Assembly: GCF_016881405.1 (NCBI RefSeq)
Contig: NZ_WOFE01000003.1
Coordinates: forward strand, 356,730-420,729
Length of the DNA: 64,000 nucleotides
Source of the DNA: Deefgea chitinilytica
GTDB taxonomy: Bacteria; Pseudomonadota; Gammaproteobacteria; Burkholderiales; Chitinibacteraceae
Reading direction: 5' to 3'
The notes under the pieces are model-generated. The model searched no databases, was not told the DNA's origin, and saw only the letters and a program-made list of their open reading frames with translations. Made by a program: the position numbers and the translations under genes. This document shows positions 1 through 11,616 of the stretch, in pieces (positions within the stretch are counted from its first letter, which is position 1; the number at the start of each line of letters is the position of its first letter).

Positions 1-330
1 ATTATGGAATTTTGTAAAGCATTTAATGCTGCAACCCAAGGTGTTGAGCCTGGCTTGCCAATTCCAGTGGTAATTACTGCATATGCAGATAAATCATTCA
101 CTTTCGTGATGAAATCGCCTCCTGCAACTATTCTGTTGAAGAAAGCTGCTGGTATCACTAAAGGTTCTTCACGCCCACATACTGACAAGGTTGGTGTTGT
201 GACTCGTGCTCAACTTGAAGAAATCGTTAAAACTAAGCAAAACGACTTGACTGGTGCTGATATGGACGCTTCAGTACGTATTCTTGCGGGTTCTGCACGT
301 TCAATCGGTATTACCGTGGAGGGCGTGTAA
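1..330 (+). CDS. rplK: 50S ribosomal protein L11 (5' end outside window)
   Basis: C-terminal 109 residues of L11, which together with L10 and L7/L12 forms the factor-binding stalk base on 23S rRNA. The window opens in frame at Ile, then MEFCKAFNA, the linker between the two L11 domains. The rest is the RNA-binding C-terminal domain with the conserved PPAT-LLKKAAG and ARSIGI segments. The first Met in view is internal, because the family N-terminal domain of about 35 residues must lie upstream. The stop TAA is directly followed by the rplA ATG, so the two are translated as a coupled pair. Confidence 0.97.
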   Translation: MMEFCKAFNAATQGVEPGLPIPVVITAYADKSFTFVMKSPPATILLKKAAGITKGSSRPHTDKVGVVTRAQLEEIVKTKQNDLTGADMDASVRILAGSARSIGITVEGV

Positions 331-1026
331 ATGGCTAAGGTTTCTAAGCGTCTTGCAGCTCTGAATGCAACTGTTGATCGCAACAAATTCTACCCAGTAG
401 CAGAGGCAATTGCCTTGGTGCAATCTGCGGCTACTGCGAAATTTAACGAATCAGTTGACGTATCTTTCAACCTTGGTGTTGACCCACGTAAATCCGACCA
501 AGTTGTTCGTGGTGCGGTGGTGTTGCCAAAAGGTACCGGTAAAACTGTACGTGTTGCTGTGTTTACACAAGGCGCGAACGTTGAATTGGCTAAAGCAGCT
601 GGTGCAGACATCGTTGGTTTTGACGATTTGGCTGAACAAATTAAAGCTGGCGTAATGGACTTTGATATTGTGATTGCATCTCCAGATGCAATGCGTATCG
701 TTGGTCAATTGGGTCAAATCTTGGGTCCACGTGGCATGATGCCTAACCCGAAAGTAGGTACTGTAACTCCGAATGTTGCTGAAGCGGTTAAAAACGCAAA
801 AGCCGGTCAAGTTCAATACCGTACTGACAAAGGTGGTGTTGTGCATGCAACAATCGGCCGTGCAAACTTTACTGTCGCTGATTTGCAAGAGAACTTGGTT
901 GCTTTGGCAGATGCTTTGCAAAAAGCAAAACCAGCAAGCTCTAAAGGCGTGTACTTTAAGAAGATCGCTGTTTCTAGCACTATGGGTGTAGGCGTACGCG
1001 TCGACACAGCCACAGTTCTAGCATAA
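331..1026 (+). CDS. rplA: 50S ribosomal protein L1
   Basis: 231 residues, the usual length for L1, the protein of the mobile L1 stalk that helps deacylated tRNA leave the E site. It is also the translational repressor of the L11-L1 mRNA in other bacteria. The central signature [15 protein letters not shown] is intact. The start is the ATG directly after the rplK stop; the SD must lie inside rplK (GGAGGGCGTG just upstream). It is followed by a 237-bp structured leader before rplJ. Confidence 0.98.
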   Translation: MAKVSKRLAALNATVDRNKFYPVAEAIALVQSAATAKFNESVDVSFNLGVDPRKSDQVVRGAVVLPKGTGKTVRVAVFTQGANVELAKAAGADIVGFDDLAEQIKAGVMDFDIVIASPDAMRIVGQLGQILGPRGMMPNPKVGTVTPNVAEAVKNAKAGQVQYRTDKGGVVHATIGRANFTVADLQENLVALADALQKAKPASSKGVYFKKIAVSSTMGVGVRVDTATVLA

Positions 1027-1263
1027 AGACTTTGGGTTGCTGAACCATATCTCGATATGGCTCAGCAAAATGTCAAAGACCGTAGGCGCCAAAACCTAGT
1101 TTTGGCTTAATCTAAGCGACCAAACGCTAGCCTACGCAGACGGTGTGCCCAATGCAGGCTTCTCATTGACTCATTCGAGTTAATAAAAGTCTCCTGAATA
1201 TTGGTCGCCGTTTGATTGGGTGGCGCGATTTATCGCGCTGAACTTAACTAATGGAGGTTGACC
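1027..1263 (+). promoter_or_regulatory. rplJ leader RNA (probable L10(L12)4 autoregulatory target)
   Basis: No gene lies here. The RNA can fold into a long stem: CGTAGGC (1081-1087) pairs with GCCTACG (1130-1136), and inside it an 8-bp hairpin GCCAAAAC/GTTTTGGC (1088-1095 with 1099-1106) is present. In enterics the L10-L7/L12 complex binds a folded leader at this place to repress rplJL translation. Position and fold agree, but I did not compare it with a covariance model. Confidence 0.6.
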
Positions 1264-1824
1264 TTGAGTCTGAATCTTGACGACAAAAAAGCGGTCGTGG
1301 CTGAGATTGCAGCGGTAGTTGCAAACGCTCAAACCATCGTTATCGCTGAATACCGTGGAATCGGGGTTGCTAGCATGACTGAATTGCGCAAACAAGCGCG
1401 TGAGTCAGGCGTATACTTGCGTGTTCTTAAAAACACCTTGGCACGCCGTGCTGTTGAAGGAACACCGTTCGCTGCATTGGCCGACAAAATGTCTGGCCCA
1501 TTGGTGTACGGCATTTCTGAAGACGCAGTTGCTGCAGCTAAAGTCATCCAAGCTTTCTCGAAGAAAGACGAGAAAATTAAGGTGATTGCTGGTTCTTACG
1601 AAGGCAAAGTATTGACTGCTGCTGAAGTTGCTCAACTCGCTACTATCCCGAGCCGTGAAGAATTGCTCTCGATGTTGCTGGGTGTTATGCAAGCACCAGT
1701 TTCTGCATTTGCTCGTGGTCTTGGCGCATTGGCTGCCAAGAAAGCCGAAGGTGCTGCACCTGCTGAAGTTGCTCCTGCTGCCGCTGAAGAAGCGTCAACA
1801 GAAGCTCCAGCTGATGCTGCCTAA
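1264..1824 (+). CDS. rplJ: 50S ribosomal protein L10
   Basis: L10 anchors the L7/L12 dimers to the ribosome. I chose the TTG at 1264 (reads MSLNLDDKK) because GGAGG at 1253-1257 sits 6 nt upstream and because family members begin with MSLN-type sequence. A TTG two codons earlier is too close to the SD. This gives 186 residues: an rRNA-binding N-terminal domain with EYRGI and LKNTLARRA, then the C-terminal helix that carries L12, with an Ala/Glu-rich tail from about residue 150. Cotranscribed with rplL 57 bp downstream. Confidence 0.96.
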   Translation: MSLNLDDKKAVVAEIAAVVANAQTIVIAEYRGIGVASMTELRKQARESGVYLRVLKNTLARRAVEGTPFAALADKMSGPLVYGISEDAVAAAKVIQAFSKKDEKIKVIAGSYEGKVLTAAEVAQLATIPSREELLSMLLGVMQAPVSAFARGLGALAAKKAEGAAPAEVAPAAAEEASTEAPADAA

Positions 1825-1881
1825 GCTTTTTCCCTATTTTGAATTTGATTTAATCTGACAAGATTTTCAGGAGTACTAGAA

Positions 1882-2259
1882 ATGGCTGTTACTAAAGAAG
1901 ACATCCTTGAAGCAGTAGGTTCATTGACTGTTATGGAATTGAATGAGCTGGTTAAGGCATTCGAAGAAAAATTTGGCGTTTCTGCTGCTGCTATGGCAGT
2001 TGCAGGTCCAGCTGGCGCTGCTGGTGGCGCTGCTGCTGCTGAAGAACAATCTGAATTTGACGTTATCTTGACTGGCGCTGGCGCACAGAAAGTTGGCGTT
2101 ATTAAAGTTGTTCGTGAAGTAACAGGTTTGGGCTTGAAAGAAGCTAAAGATTTGGTTGATGGCGCTCCAAAAACAATCAAAGAAGGCGTTTCTAAAGCCG
2201 ACGCAGATGCAATCGCTAAGAAATTGATCGAAGCTGGCGCGACTGCTGAAGTTAAGTAA
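1882..2259 (+). CDS. rplL: 50S ribosomal protein L7/L12
   Basis: 125 residues. This acidic stalk protein recruits EF-Tu and EF-G and stimulates their GTPase. The dimerising N-terminal helices (about 1-32) are followed by an Ala/Gly hinge (about 36-56) and the compact C-terminal factor-binding domain with [23 protein letters not shown]. An AGGAG SD lies about 10 nt before the ATG. It is followed by an attenuator-like hairpin before rpoB. Confidence 0.98.
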   Translation: MAVTKEDILEAVGSLTVMELNELVKAFEEKFGVSAAAMAVAGPAGAAGGAAAAEEQSEFDVILTGAGAQKVGVIKVVREVTGLGLKEAKDLVDGAPKTIKEGVSKADADAIAKKLIEAGATAEVK

Positions 2260-2282
2260 TTCTGCTGAAGTAATGTAGTACA

Positions 2283-2311
2283 GGCAGACGGAGCAATCCG
2301 TCTGCCCTTTT
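2283..2311 (+). terminator. rplL-rpoB intergenic attenuator hairpin
   Basis: A perfect 10-bp stem GGCAGACGGA/TCCGTCTGCC (2283-2292 with 2297-2306) has a GCAA loop and is followed by CTTTTGCGTTT. In other bacteria a partial terminator here lowers rpoBC expression relative to the ribosomal genes. The short, interrupted T tract fits partial read-through. Confidence 0.7.
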
Positions 2312-2462
2312 GCGTTTGTGTACTAAGGCCTTTCTTACAAGGACTCGTGTCATAAATGCGTCGTTTGCAGCTCGTTCTTGCAGCTGACAAACCTGAGACC
2401 GCTCACTGCCGTTTGATCGGGCGTTTGCGGTTTGTCAATTGCGCCCAACCCATGGAGAGTTT

Positions 2463-5400
2463 ATGAGTATGAAATACTCGTTCACTGAAAAAAAACGCAT
2501 TCGCAAGAGTTTTGCGAAGCGGGCGAGTGTCCTCGAGGTGCCATTCCTATTGGCGACTCAGATTGACTCTTATTCCGAATACTTGCAACTTGGCGTTTCT
2601 GTTGAAGATCGTCGCGAAATTGGTTTGCAAGCTGCGTTTAATTCAATTTTCCCTATCGTTTCCCATAACGAATATGCACGTTTGGAATTTGTGCATTACA
2701 CCTTGGGCGTGCCAGCATTCGATGTTAAAGAATGTCAGCAGCGCGGCATTACTTTTGCCGCTCCGTTGCGTGCGCGTGTTCGCTTGGTCATCATGGATCG
2801 CGAATCGTCGAAACCAACGGTCAAGGAAGTGAAAGAGCAGGATGTTTACTTCGGTGAAATTCCGCTCATGACACGCAGTGGCTCGTTTGTTATTAACGGT
2901 ACCGAACGTGTAATCGTTTCTCAGTTGCACCGCTCTCCGGGTGTGTTCTTTGAGCATGATAAAGGCAAAACCCATAGCTCAGGCAAATTACTGTTCTCGG
3001 CTCGTGTGATTCCTTACCGCGGCTCATGGCTCGATTTCGAATTTGATCCGAAAGATCTGTTGTTCTTCCGTATCGACCGTCGTCGTAAGATGCCAGTGTC
3101 TATCCTGTTGAAAGCGCTAGGGTATACGGCTGAACAGATTCTGGCTCAATTCTTTGATACAGATACCTTCTACCTCACTGATGATGGCATTTATTGGGAA
3201 CTTGTTCCTGATCGCCTACGCGGTGAAGTGGCTAAATTCGACATCATCGCCGATGATGGTCGTGTATTGGCACAAAAAGACAAGCGTATTACCGCTAAAA
3301 CAATTCGCGATATCAATAATGCCGGCATGACGCGCATTCAAGTACCGCTGGATTATATGTATGGTCGTATTCTATCGACTGCGGTGATTAGTCCTGATAC
3401 GGGCGAATTGGTCGCAAAAGCGAACGACGAAATTACTGAAGATCTATTGGTTAAACTCGATAGCGCTGAAGTAAAAGAAATTAAAACGCTATACATCAAT
3501 GACCTCGACCAAGGCGGCTTTATTTCTGCCACCTTGCGCACTGATGAAACATTGGATGAATGGCAAGCACGTGTGGCAATTTACCGCATGATGCGTCCTG
3601 GCGAGCCGCCAACAGAAGATGCGGTACAGGCTTTGTTCAAAGGCTTATTCTTTAATGATGAGCGCTACGATCTTTCAGCCGTTGGCCGTATGAAATTTAA
3701 TAGCCGTGCTTATCCAGATCGTTTGGATGAAAAAGCACCGGGCTGGCAGCGTCGTTTCTACGAGCAAGCGGGCAAGAAAGGTATTAACGGTTCTGGCGTC
3801 TTGTCGACAGAAGATATCGTTGCGGTGATCGGTATCTTGATCGAACTACGTAATAGCCGTGGCGAAGTGGATGACATTGATCACTTGGGTAACCGTCGTG
3901 TTCGGTCGGTCGGTGAGTTGGCAGAAAACCAATTCCGCGCTGGTCTTGTGCGTGTTGAGCGCGCGGTTAAAGAGCGTTTGTCACAAGCAGAGTCAGACAA
4001 CTTGATGCCACACGACTTGATCAATGCCAAGCCGGTTTCGGCGGCAGTGAAAGAGTTCTTTGGTTCGTCACAGTTATCGCAATTTATGGACCAAACGAAT
4101 CCATTGTCTGAAATCACCCACAAGCGCCGTGTGTCGGCACTGGGTCCAGGTGGTTTGACGCGTGAGCGCGCCGGCTTTGAAGTTCGTGACGTGCATCCAA
4201 CGCATTACGGTCGTGTTTGTCCGATTGAAACACCGGAAGGTCCAAACATTGGTTTGATCAATTCATTGTCTTGCTACGCACGCACGAATGAATATGGTTT
4301 CTTGGAAACGCCGTACCGTAAAGTGATTAATGGTCAAGCGACGCTTGAAATTGAATACTTGTCGGCGATTCAAGAAGGTAAATATGTTATTGCGCAGGCG
4401 AATGCCGGTTTGGATGCCGATAACAAATTGACCGACGAATTGGTAACTTGCCGTGAAGCAGGCGAAACGATCGTAGCTACGCCAGATCGCGTGCAATACA
4501 TGGACGTTGCGCCGAGTCAGATCGTTTCTGTTGCAGCTTCATTGATTCCATTCTTGGAACACGATGACGCCAACCGTGCATTGATGGGCGCCAACATGCA
4601 ACGTCAAGCGGTTCCTTGCTTGCGCGCAGAAGCACCTATGGTCGGTACCGGTATCGAGCGCACGTGTGCAACTGACTCAGGTACTGCGGTAACTGCATTG
4701 CGTGGTGGTGTCGTTGATTTCGTTGATGCAACACGTATCGTGGTTCGTGTAAACGACAGCGAAACGGTAGCAGGTGAGACCGGTGTAGATATCTACAACT
4801 TGGTTAAGTTTACCCGTTCGAATCAGAATACCAATACGAATCAACGTCCGATCGTCGTAAAAGGTGATCGTATCGAGAAAGGTGATGTGGTTGCCGACGG
4901 CGCTTCAACTGATTTAGGTGAGTTGGCATTGGGTCAAAATATGACCATCGCCTTCATGCCTTGGAATGGTTACAACTTCGAAGATTCGATTTTGATCTCC
5001 GAAAAAGTCATTGCGGATGACCGTTACACTTCGATTCATATCGAAGAGTTGAACGTGATGGCCCGTGATACAAAATTAGGCCCTGAAGAAATTACCCGTG
5101 ATATTTCCAATTTGTCAGAGCGTATGCTCGGCCGCTTGGATGAATCTGGCGTGGTTTATATCGGTGCAGAAGTTGAAGCTGGCGATGTATTGGTGGGTAA
5201 AGTAACGCCAAAAGGTGAAACCCAGCTCACGCCAGAAGAAAAACTGCTGCGTGCGATCTTCGGTGAAAAAGCGTCTGACGTTAAAGACACTAGCTTGCGC
5301 GTGCCTTCAGGCATGGTGGGTACTGTGATTGACGTGCAAGTGTTTACTCGTGAAGGGATTGAACGTGATAAACGTGCCCAAGCCATTATCGATGAACAAT

Positions 5401-6641
5401 TGCGTCGCTACCGCCAAGACTTGAACGACCAGTTGCGTATTGTTAACGATGACTTGTTCGAGCGTATCGAGCGGATGATTGTTGGTAAAGTCGCGAATGG
5501 CGGTCCTAAACGTTTAGCTAAAGGCACAGAAATTACTGCTGAATACTTGGCAGACCAAGTGTCGAAACATGACTGGTTCGATATCCGTCTTGCGGATGAG
5601 GAAGGCGCGCGTCAATTGGAAGCGATGAAAGACTTGATCGCTCAAATGAAGCAAGAGTTCGAACTGCGCTTTGAAGACAAAAAACGTAAATTGACGCAAG
5701 GTGACGAGTTGCCTCCTGGCGTTATCAAGATGGTTAAAGTGTATGTGGCCGTTAAACGCCGCCTACAACCTGGCGATAAAATGGCCGGCCGTCACGGTAA
5801 CAAGGGTGTGGTTTCGAAAATCTTGCCCGTAGAAGATTTGCCACACATGGCCGATGGCACAACGGTTGATATCGTGTTGAACCCATTGGGCGTTCCATCA
5901 CGGATGAATATCGGTCAGATTCTTGAAGTGCATTTGGGTTGGGCTGCCAAAGGGATTGGTCAACGAATTGATGCGATGTTGCGTGAACAGCGCAATGTGG
6001 CCGAAGTGCGTGAAACCTTGAACAAGATTTATCAGTCAAAAGGCCGTGCCGAAGACATTAGTGATTTGTCTGATGAAGAGATCATGAATCTAGCGCAAGG
6101 ATTGCGTACAGGTATGACTTTTGCCAGCCCGGTATTTGACGGCGCTGATGAGTCTGAGATTCAAGAAATGCTGCAATTGGCGTATCCAGATGAAGATCCA
6201 CGTACGCAGCAACTTGGTTTCAACAGCAGCAAGACGCAAATGCAGTTGTTTGATGGTCGCACGGGTGAACCGTTTGAACGTAAAGTGACCGTTGGCGTGA
6301 TGCATTACTTGAAACTGCATCACTTGGTTGATGACAAGATGCATGCGCGTTCAACAGGTCCGTATTCTCTCGTGACTCAGCAACCATTGGGCGGTAAAGC
6401 TCAGTTCGGTGGTCAGCGTTTCGGTGAGATGGAGGTGTGGGCATTGGAAGCATATGGCGCTGCATACACTCTGCAAGAAATGTTGACTGTGAAGTCAGAT
6501 GACGTGAATGGCCGTACTAAAGTTTACGAAAACATTGTGAAGGGTGATCACCGCATTGATGCTGGCATGCCAGAGTCCTTCAATGTATTGGTTAAGGAAA
6601 TCCGCTCGCTCGGTATTGATATCGATCTGGAAACCTACTAA
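2463..6641 (+). CDS. rpoB: DNA-directed RNA polymerase subunit beta
   Basis: 1392 residues, the expected size for a betaproteobacterial RpoB. The start ATG at 2463 ([17 protein letters not shown]) has GGAG 5 nt upstream; the ATG two codons later is the alternative. The rifampicin-binding segment around residues 535-560 reads [21 protein letters not shown] followed by SALGPGGL. The Asp, His and Ser positions that usually mutate to resistance all have the sensitive residue, with one mild N-to-T change after MDQ. The C-terminal [13 protein letters not shown] clamp motif is intact. It sits between rplL and rpoC as usual. Confidence 0.99.
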   Translation: MSMKYSFTEKKRIRKSFAKRASVLEVPFLLATQIDSYSEYLQLGVSVEDRREIGLQAAFNSIFPIVSHNEYARLEFVHYTLGVPAFDVKECQQRGITFAAPLRARVRLVIMDRESSKPTVKEVKEQDVYFGEIPLMTRSGSFVINGTERVIVSQLHRSPGVFFEHDKGKTHSSGKLLFSARVIPYRGSWLDFEFDPKDLLFFRIDRRRKMPVSILLKALGYTAEQILAQFFDTDTFYLTDDGIYWELVPDRLRGEVAKFDIIADDGRVLAQKDKRITAKTIRDINNAGMTRIQVPLDYMYGRILSTAVISPDTGELVAKANDEITEDLLVKLDSAEVKEIKTLYINDLDQGGFISATLRTDETLDEWQARVAIYRMMRPGEPPTEDAVQALFKGLFFNDERYDLSAVGRMKFNSRAYPDRLDEKAPGWQRRFYEQAGKKGINGSGVLSTEDIVAVIGILIELRNSRGEVDDIDHLGNRRVRSVGELAENQFRAGLVRVERAVKERLSQAESDNLMPHDLINAKPVSAAVKEFFGSSQLSQFMDQTNPLSEITHKRRVSALGPGGLTRERAGFEVRDVHPTHYGRVCPIETPEGPNIGLINSLSCYARTNEYGFLETPYRKVINGQATLEIEYLSAIQEGKYVIAQANAGLDADNKLTDELVTCREAGETIVATPDRVQYMDVAPSQIVSVAASLIPFLEHDDANRALMGANMQRQAVPCLRAEAPMVGTGIERTCATDSGTAVTALRGGVVDFVDATRIVVRVNDSETVAGETGVDIYNLVKFTRSNQNTNTNQRPIVVKGDRIEKGDVVADGASTDLGELALGQNMTIAFMPWNGYNFEDSILISEKVIADDRYTSIHIEELNVMARDTKLGPEEITRDISNLSERMLGRLDESGVVYIGAEVEAGDVLVGKVTPKGETQLTPEEKLLRAIFGEKASDVKDTSLRVPSGMVGTVIDVQVFTREGIERDKRAQAIIDEQLRRYRQDLNDQLRIVNDDLFERIERMIVGKVANGGPKRLAKGTEITAEYLADQVSKHDWFDIRLADEEGARQLEAMKDLIAQMKQEFELRFEDKKRKLTQGDELPPGVIKMVKVYVAVKRRLQPGDKMAGRHGNKGVVSKILPVEDLPHMADGTTVDIVLNPLGVPSRMNIGQILEVHLGWAAKGIGQRIDAMLREQRNVAEVRETLNKIYQSKGRAEDISDLSDEEIMNLAQGLRTGMTFASPVFDGADESEIQEMLQLAYPDEDPRTQQLGFNSSKTQMQLFDGRTGEPFERKVTVGVMHYLKLHHLVDDKMHARSTGPYSLVTQQPLGGKAQFGGQRFGEMEVWALEAYGAAYTLQEMLTVKSDDVNGRTKVYENIVKGDHRIDAGMPESFNVLVKEIRSLGIDIDLETY

Positions 6642-6645
6642 TCGC

Positions 6646-6712
6646 TGTGAGGTATAGGATCGCGGGCTAGATTTAATCTTGCCTTGCGATCGATACCCTG
6701 ATTGTCCTCACT
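6646..6712 (+). other. Nested stem-loop in the rpoB-rpoC spacer
   Basis: The 84-nt spacer folds into a nested stem: GGTAT/ATACC (6651-6655 with 6693-6697), ATCGC/GCGAT (6659-6663 with 6686-6690) and AGAT/ATCT at the tip. GTGAG/CTCAC (6647-6651 with 6707-6711) can close the outside. There is no T tract, so this is more likely an RNA-processing or stability element than a terminator. It ends just before the rpoC SD. Confidence 0.45.
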
Positions 6713-6725
6713 GGAGAATATTGGA

Positions 6726-9700
6726 ATGAAAGGCTTACTCGAACTTTTCAAGCAAGTCGCGCAGGACGAAGAATTTGACGCGATTAAAATTGGCCTAGCA
6801 TCGCCAGAAAAAATCCGTTCTTGGTCTTTCGGCGAAGTGAAAAAGCCAGAAACCATTAACTACCGTACGTTCAAACCAGAGCGTGACGGTCTGTTTTGTG
6901 CTCGTATTTTCGGGCCAATTAAAGATTACGAATGCTTGTGCGGTAAATACAAGCGTTTGAAACATCGCGGTGTAATTTGCGAGAAGTGCGGCGTTGAAGT
7001 GACCTTGTCAAAAGTGCGCCGTGAGCGTATGGGTCACATTGACCTTGCTTCACCTGTTGCGCATATTTGGTTCTTGAAATCACTCCCAAGTCGTTTGGGT
7101 ATGGTTTTGGATATCGCTTTGCGTGATATCGAACGCGTCTTGTATTTCGAAGCATTCATCGTGGTTGAGCCAGGCATGACACCACTGACACGTGGTCAGT
7201 TGCTCACCGAAGAAGATTACTTCGCCAAAGTTGAAGAATACGGCGATGAGTTCGTGGCCTTGATGGGCGCGGAAGCTGTACGTGAATTGCTCAAGTCAAT
7301 GGACGTTGACCAAGAGATTAGCAATCTGCGTGCCGAACTCGATAGCACCGGTTCAGAAACCAAAATCAAGAAAATCGCTAAGCGCTTGAAAGTGCTTGAA
7401 GCGTTTGATCGCTCAGGTATCAAGCCAGAGTGGATGATTATGGAGGTGTTGCCGGTATTACCTCCGGAATTACGTCCATTAGTTCCACTGGATGGCGGTC
7501 GTTTTGCGACTTCTGACTTGAATGATTTATATCGTCGCGTAATCAACCGTAATAACCGTTTGAAGCGTCTGCTTGAATTGCGCGCTCCGGAAATTATCGT
7601 CCGCAACGAAAAACGTATGTTGCAAGAAGCGGTGGATTCATTGCTCGACAACGGTCGTCGTGGTAAGGCGATGACTGGCGCGAACAAACGTCCGTTGAAA
7701 TCGCTTGCCGATATGATTAAAGGTAAGGGCGGTCGTTTCCGTCAGAACTTGCTGGGTAAACGTGTTGATTACTCAGGTCGTTCTGTTATTACCGTTGGTC
7801 CTACTTTACGTTTGCATCAATGTGGCTTGCCAAAATTGATGGCGCTCGAGTTGTTCAAGCCATTCATTTTCCATAAATTGGAAGTAATGGGCTTGGCAAC
7901 AACGATTAAAGCAGCGAAGAAAATGGTTGAAAGCCAAGAGCCTGTAGTTTGGGATATCTTGGAAGACGTGATTCGCGAACATCCAATTCTATTGAACCGT
8001 GCGCCAACATTGCATCGCTTGGGTATTCAAGCCTTTGAGCCGATGTTGATTGAAGGTAAGGCGATTCAGTTGCATCCTCTCGTTTGTGCGGCATTCAATG
8101 CTGACTTTGACGGTGACCAAATGGCGGTTCACGTTCCATTGTCGCTTGAAGCGCAAATGGAAGCGCGCACTTTGATGTTGGCCTCGAACAACGTTTTGGC
8201 ACCAGCCAACGGCGAGCCGATCATCGTTCCGTCGCAAGATATCGTGTTGGGTCTGTATTACATGACTCGCGAAGCGAAATATGCCAAGGGTGAGCGCCTG
8301 AATGAAGATGGCAAACGCCTGACTATTTTTGCCGATGTTGCTGAAGCATTGCGCGCATACCAAAGCAAAGAAGTCACGCTGCAAACACGTGTATCGATTC
8401 GCTTGAAAGAATGGTTCAAGAATGAGTCTGGCGATTGGGAAAGCAAACTAGTTCGCCGTGATACTACGGTTGGCCGAGCGATCTTGTCAGAAATTTTGCC
8501 AAAAGGTCTTGCGTTCTCGCATATCGACAAGTCATTGAAAAAGAAAGAAATTGGTAAGTTGATCAATGCTTCTTTCCGTCGCTGCGGCTTGAAAGAAACC
8601 GTGATTTTTGCTGACCAATTGATGTACACCGGTTTTGCATATTCAACTCGCGGTGGTATTTCAATTTGCGTTGATGATATGTTGGTTCCAGCGAACAAAG
8701 TACCGTTGTTGGCGGCAGCGCAAGCTGAAGTGAAAGAAATCGAGCAGCAATATAGTTCTGGTTTGGTAACGAACGGCGAACGCTACAACAAGGTCGTTGA
8801 TATCTGGGGCCGTGCTGGTGACCAAATTGCGAAGGCGATGATGGATCAGTTGGCGAAAGAGACTGTCTTTGATGCGAATGGCAACAAAGATGAGCAAGAA
8901 TCGTTTAACTCGATTTACATGATGGCTGATTCGGGTGCGCGTGGTTCTCCTGCACAGATTCGTCAGTTGGCCGGTATGCGTGGTTTGATGGCGAAACCGG
9001 ATGGTTCGATTATCGAAACGCCGATTACGACCAACTTCCGTGAAGGGTTGACGGTTCTGCAGTACTTTATTTCGACGCACGGTGCGCGTAAAGGTCTTGC
9101 AGATACGGCATTGAAGACAGCGAACTCAGGTTACCTGACTCGTCGTCTGGTTGACGTTACCCAAGACTTGGTTGTGACTGAAGACGATTGCGGTACAAAA
9201 AATGGCGTTTCAATGAAAGCCGTTATGCAAGGCGGTGACGTTGTTGAAGCGCTCCGTGACCGTATTTTGGGTCGTATCGTGGTTAAAGACGTGGTTGATC
9301 CATCAACTCAAGAAACGATTTTCGAAGTCGGTACATTGCTGAACGAAGATGCAGTTGATGAAATTGAAGCACGTAATATCGACGAAGTGATGGTTCGTAC
9401 ACCATTGTCGTGCGAAACACGTTATGGCTTGTGCGCGAAGTGCTATGGCCGTGACTTGGGTCGTGGTCAGATTGTTAATGCCGGTGAAGCGGTTGGTGTT
9501 ATTGCAGCGCAGTCGATTGGTGAACCAGGTACTCAGTTGACGATGCGTACGTTCCACATTGGTGGTGCGGCATCTCGAGCAGCAGCTGCAAGCCAAGTTG
9601 AAGCGAAATCAAACGGCCGTATTGGCTTTAGTGCCAATATGCGTTATGTAACCAATGCGAAAAACGAGTTAGTGGTGATTGCTCGTTCAGCAGAGCTGTT

Positions 9701-10946
9701 GATTTTGGATGATGTGGGTCGTGAACGCGAAACACACAAAATCCCTTACGGCGCAACGTTAACTGTTAAAGCCGATGATATTGTTAAAGCGGGGACTGTT
9801 CTCGGTACTTGGGATCCGCATACTCGCCCAATCATTACGGAGTACTCAGGTACAGTTCGTTTTGAGAATGTCGAAGAAGGTATGACGGTTGTTAAACAAG
9901 TCGATGAAGTAACAGGCTTGTCTACACTGGTTGTTATTGCTTCTAAAGCAAAAGTGACTGCGTCTAAAGCGGTTCGACCATTGGTTAAACTGATTGATGA
10001 AAACGGTCATGAAATGAAATTGGCAGGTACCGATACTGCAGTAACGATTTCATTCCAAGTTGGCTCTATCATTACAGTGAAAGATGGTCAGAAAGTGGGT
10101 GTGGGTGATGTATTGGCTCGTATTCCACAAGAATCTGCGAAGACACGTGATATTACCGGTGGTCTGCCACGTGTTGCTGAGTTGTTTGAAGCTCGCTCAC
10201 CGAAAGATGCAGGTATGTTGGCGGAAATCACAGGTACAGCAAGCTTTGGTAAAGATACCAAAGGTAAGCAGCGTCTGGTCTTGACTGATCTTGAAGGTAC
10301 GCCGCATGAATATCTGATTTCTAAAGACAAGCATGTGATGGTGCATGATGGTCAAGTGGTGAGTCAGGGTGAAATGATTGTTGACGGGCCTATTGATCCG
10401 CATGACATCTTGCGTTTGCAAGGTATTGAGGCATTGTCTCGTTACATCGTGCAAGAGGTTCAAGAGGTTTATCGCTTGCAAGGCGTTAAGATTAATGACA
10501 AGCATATCGAAGTGATTGTTCGTCAGATGTTACGCCGTGTTGTAATTTCAGATGCAGGTGATTCGGAATTCATCTTGGGCGAACAGGTTGAGCGTGCAGA
10601 AGTATTGATCGCAAATGACAAGCTGGCCGAAGAAGGCAAAGAAATCGCGAAGTTTGACAATATTCTTTTAGGTATTACGAAAGCCTCATTGTCAACCGAT
10701 TCGTTTATTTCGGCGGCTTCGTTCCAAGAAACCACTCGCGTACTCACAGAAGCTGCAATTATGGGTAAAGTTGATGATTTGCGCGGCTTGAAAGAAAACG
10801 TGATTGTAGGGCGTTTGATTCCTGCTGGTACAGGTCTTGCCTACCACAAGAATCGTAAACGCCAGCTAGCTAAGAATGAAGTTTTAGCGCCATTTGCTGA
10901 AGCTGCTGCAGAAGTTATTGCTGAAATCGGCGATATTTCGGAATAA
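6726..10946 (+). CDS. rpoC: DNA-directed RNA polymerase subunit beta'
   Basis: 1406 residues. The start ATG 6726 ([10 protein letters not shown]) has GGAG 9 nt upstream; an in-frame TTG at 6702 lies before that SD and is rejected. The N-terminal zinc ribbon [21 protein letters not shown] is present, and the catalytic NADFDGD has its Mg-binding aspartates at residues 460, 462 and 464. The second zinc site [15 protein letters not shown] and the [19 protein letters not shown] trigger-loop region are intact. A 13-bp hairpin follows the stop. Confidence 0.99.
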   Translation: MKGLLELFKQVAQDEEFDAIKIGLASPEKIRSWSFGEVKKPETINYRTFKPERDGLFCARIFGPIKDYECLCGKYKRLKHRGVICEKCGVEVTLSKVRRERMGHIDLASPVAHIWFLKSLPSRLGMVLDIALRDIERVLYFEAFIVVEPGMTPLTRGQLLTEEDYFAKVEEYGDEFVALMGAEAVRELLKSMDVDQEISNLRAELDSTGSETKIKKIAKRLKVLEAFDRSGIKPEWMIMEVLPVLPPELRPLVPLDGGRFATSDLNDLYRRVINRNNRLKRLLELRAPEIIVRNEKRMLQEAVDSLLDNGRRGKAMTGANKRPLKSLADMIKGKGGRFRQNLLGKRVDYSGRSVITVGPTLRLHQCGLPKLMALELFKPFIFHKLEVMGLATTIKAAKKMVESQEPVVWDILEDVIREHPILLNRAPTLHRLGIQAFEPMLIEGKAIQLHPLVCAAFNADFDGDQMAVHVPLSLEAQMEARTLMLASNNVLAPANGEPIIVPSQDIVLGLYYMTREAKYAKGERLNEDGKRLTIFADVAEALRAYQSKEVTLQTRVSIRLKEWFKNESGDWESKLVRRDTTVGRAILSEILPKGLAFSHIDKSLKKKEIGKLINASFRRCGLKETVIFADQLMYTGFAYSTRGGISICVDDMLVPANKVPLLAAAQAEVKEIEQQYSSGLVTNGERYNKVVDIWGRAGDQIAKAMMDQLAKETVFDANGNKDEQESFNSIYMMADSGARGSPAQIRQLAGMRGLMAKPDGSIIETPITTNFREGLTVLQYFISTHGARKGLADTALKTANSGYLTRRLVDVTQDLVVTEDDCGTKNGVSMKAVMQGGDVVEALRDRILGRIVVKDVVDPSTQETIFEVGTLLNEDAVDEIEARNIDEVMVRTPLSCETRYGLCAKCYGRDLGRGQIVNAGEAVGVIAAQSIGEPGTQLTMRTFHIGGAASRAAAASQVEAKSNGRIGFSANMRYVTNAKNELVVIARSAELLILDDVGRERETHKIPYGATLTVKADDIVKAGTVLGTWDPHTRPIITEYSGTVRFENVEEGMTVVKQVDEVTGLSTLVVIASKAKVTASKAVRPLVKLIDENGHEMKLAGTDTAVTISFQVGSIITVKDGQKVGVGDVLARIPQESAKTRDITGGLPRVAELFEARSPKDAGMLAEITGTASFGKDTKGKQRLVLTDLEGTPHEYLISKDKHVMVHDGQVVSQGEMIVDGPIDPHDILRLQGIEALSRYIVQEVQEVYRLQGVKINDKHIEVIVRQMLRRVVISDAGDSEFILGEQVERAEVLIANDKLAEEGKEIAKFDNILLGITKASLSTDSFISAASFQETTRVLTEAAIMGKVDDLRGLKENVIVGRLIPAGTGLAYHKNRKRQLAKNEVLAPFAEAAAEVIAEIGDISE

Positions 10947-10953
10947 TCACTAA

Positions 10954-10983
10954 AATGCAAGCCGACTCTTGTCGGTTTGCATT
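10954..10983 (+). terminator. Hairpin after rpoC, no clear T tract
   Basis: A 13-bp stem AATGCAAGCCGAC/GTCGGTTTGCATT (one G-T pair, TCTT loop) starts 8 nt after the rpoC stop. The downstream sequence is GACGTGG rather than T-rich, and its last bases overlap the -35 element of the next promoter. It may protect the rpoC mRNA 3' end or terminate weakly. Confidence 0.5.
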
Positions 10984-11011
10984 GACGTGGATTCGTTCTT
11001 TTCCTTATAAT
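10982..11011 (+). promoter_or_regulatory. Sigma-70-type promoter of the str operon
   Basis: TTGACG (10982-10987), an 18-nt spacer and a perfect TATAAT (11006-11011), 120 bp before rpsL. It is among the best sigma-70 matches seen in the window. It would start a separate rpsL-rpsG-fusA-tuf-rpsJ transcript at about 11018. Confidence 0.75.
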
Positions 11012-11024
11012 TCAAAGTCTTTTT

Positions 11025-11055
11025 CTGCGGAGAGCGATTTTGTCGCTCTCCGCAG
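11025..11055 (+). other. 13-bp 5'-leader hairpin of the str operon
   Basis: The perfect stem CTGCGGAGAGCGA (11025-11037) with TCGCTCTCCGCAG (11043-11055) has a 5-nt loop. It begins about 7 nt after the predicted transcription start and is not followed by T residues. It could be a 5' stabiliser of the mRNA or an RNase III site. Confidence 0.6.
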
Positions 11056-11131
11056 CGTTTCCAGTAAGGAAACCTTAGCCAGATCACACTCGTGATATGG
11101 TTTTTTTTAACGCGGTAGGAAGTGAAAAACA

Positions 11132-11506
11132 ATGCCAACTATCAATCAACTCGTTCGTAAAGGACGCGTTGCGGAAAAACTAAAGAGCAAAGTTCCAGCT
11201 CTTGAGGCTTGCCCGCAAAAACGTGGTGTATGCACTCGTGTGTATACAACAACTCCAAAAAAACCAAACTCTGCATTGCGTAAAGTATGCAAAGTTCGCT
11301 TGACCAACGGTTTCGAAGTTATTTCGTACATCGGCGGTGAAGGTCACAACTTGCAAGAGCATAGCGTTGTATTGCTACGCGGCGGTCGTGTAAAAGATTT
11401 GCCAGGTGTTCGCTATCACTGCGTACGTGGCTCTCTTGACTTGGCTGGCGTTAAAAATCGTAAGCAAGCTCGCTCTAAATACGGTGCAAAACGCCCTAAG
11501 GCGTAA
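11132..11506 (+). CDS. rpsL: 30S ribosomal protein S12
   Basis: 124 residues. S12 lies at the decoding centre and controls accuracy. The streptomycin-related loops read [11 protein letters not shown] and [14 protein letters not shown], with wild-type Lys at both usual resistance positions. The start ATG is preceded by AGGAAGTG. First gene of the str group; 110 bp of structured spacer separates it from rpsG. Confidence 0.98.
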   Translation: MPTINQLVRKGRVAEKLKSKVPALEACPQKRGVCTRVYTTTPKKPNSALRKVCKVRLTNGFEVISYIGGEGHNLQEHSVVLLRGGRVKDLPGVRYHCVRGSLDLAGVKNRKQARSKYGAKRPKA

Positions 11507-11616
11507 TTTGATGCTGTATCGAGTGGCGGCTACATATGAGCCGTCAAGTAAGTGGTCATCTTTATAGGTGCCCGCGGGGTGTTCCCCAACTGAATGTCAC
11601 ATTAAGGAAGTAAGTT
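11507..11616 (+). promoter_or_regulatory. rpsL-rpsG spacer, possible S7 target
   Basis: Two hairpins can form: GGCGGCT/AGCCGTC (11525-11531 with 11539-11545, one G-T pair) and GGGG/CCCC (11576-11579 with 11584-11587). In Escherichia coli, S7 binds the rpsL-rpsG spacer to repress its own translation. The position matches; a sequence match to that site was not established. Confidence 0.4.

Noticed and set aside
1821..2390. 189-codon minus-strand frame opposite rplL
   Set aside because: Ser/Ala-rich shadow of the Ala/Gly hinge of rplL. It also runs through the attenuator hairpin.
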